NCBI GenBank assembly: GCA_964058805.1
Contig: CAXKVV010000327.1
Coordinates: forward strand, 1-31,068
DNA length: 31,068 nucleotides
Reading direction: 5' to 3'
Origin: Schoenoplectus triqueter
Lineage: Eukaryota; Streptophyta; Magnoliopsida; Poales; Cyperaceae
The stretch's first letter is position 1; the number at the start of each line of letters is the position of its first letter. A program made the position numbers and the translations under genes. The notes under the pieces are model-generated. The model did not search any database. It saw nothing but the letters and a program-made list of their open reading frames with translations, and was not told the origin of the DNA. This document shows positions 31,041 to 31,068 of this stretch, in pieces.

Positions 31041-31068
31041 TTAATTTCGCAAAAAAATAAATAGCTTT

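Overview
This window is plant nuclear DNA, very AT-rich and gene-poor. It has two spliced protein-coding genes, both on the minus strand and both in clearly angiosperm families. About 29 kb of intergenic and intronic sequence is full of foldback (MITE-like) DNA elements, simple repeats and worn transposon pieces. Species cannot be fixed from the sequence. A class B heat shock factor, a DUF1685 gene, a CACTA element with subterminal repeats and several palindromic MITE families all indicate a flowering plant.

Gene 1 (54..4207, minus) is a class B heat shock factor, best matching HSFB1 (also called TBF1). Exon 1 (4001..4207) and exon 2 (54..656) join in phase 0 inside the DNA-binding domain, at the NTY|GFRK junction, to give 269 residues. 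The protein has an oligomerization heptad region and the LFGV repressor motif. The intron is 3344 bp and carries a whole palindromic MITE and a MITE remnant. Upstream (4208..4780) are a CT-rich leader with two possible short uORFs, a perfect GAAnnTTC pair, a G-box and a palindromic element with 13-bp perfect inverted repeats.

Gene 2 (14640..15976, minus) is a DUF1685 protein of 173 residues. Its first exon is obvious. Its second exon (14640..14746, 34 whole codons) is too short for simple ORF calling but was found by splice-site logic, and it encodes the family's C-terminal tryptophan motif. A TATA box lies at 16137..16144.

Region by region: 1-4.2 kb is HSFB1; 4.2-4.8 kb its promoter and a foldback; 5-8 kb AT-rich spacer with three foldback elements; 8.8-9.8 kb an A-rich degenerate tandem array of about 160 bp period; 11.0-11.5 kb a protein-like decayed ORF; 12.0-13.1 kb a non-autonomous CACTA element inserted into one unit of a 37-bp tandem duplication; 14.6-16.1 kb the DUF1685 gene; 16.2-18.3 kb GC-rich hAT-like debris, two foldbacks in tandem and a short direct duplication; 19.85-20.9 kb a long (AAT)n-type tract between inverted flanks; 22.9-23.2 kb an exon-like fragment; 24.8-25.5 kb a dispersed 119-bp repeat and an approximately 20-bp minisatellite; 26.1-27.2 kb a long-TIR element of about 1.1 kb; 28.1-28.5 kb another foldback; 30.4-31.07 kb GC-rich transposon ends, including a hAT-like terminus.

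The two genes are not an operon and nothing in the sequence links their functions. HSFB1 is a stress and defence transcriptional regulator and DUF1685 proteins are uncharacterized. I did not find a convincing new biological system. The most useful results are the two spliced gene models, the uORF arrangement, the dated CACTA insertion and the pair of 97%-identical 119-bp repeats.
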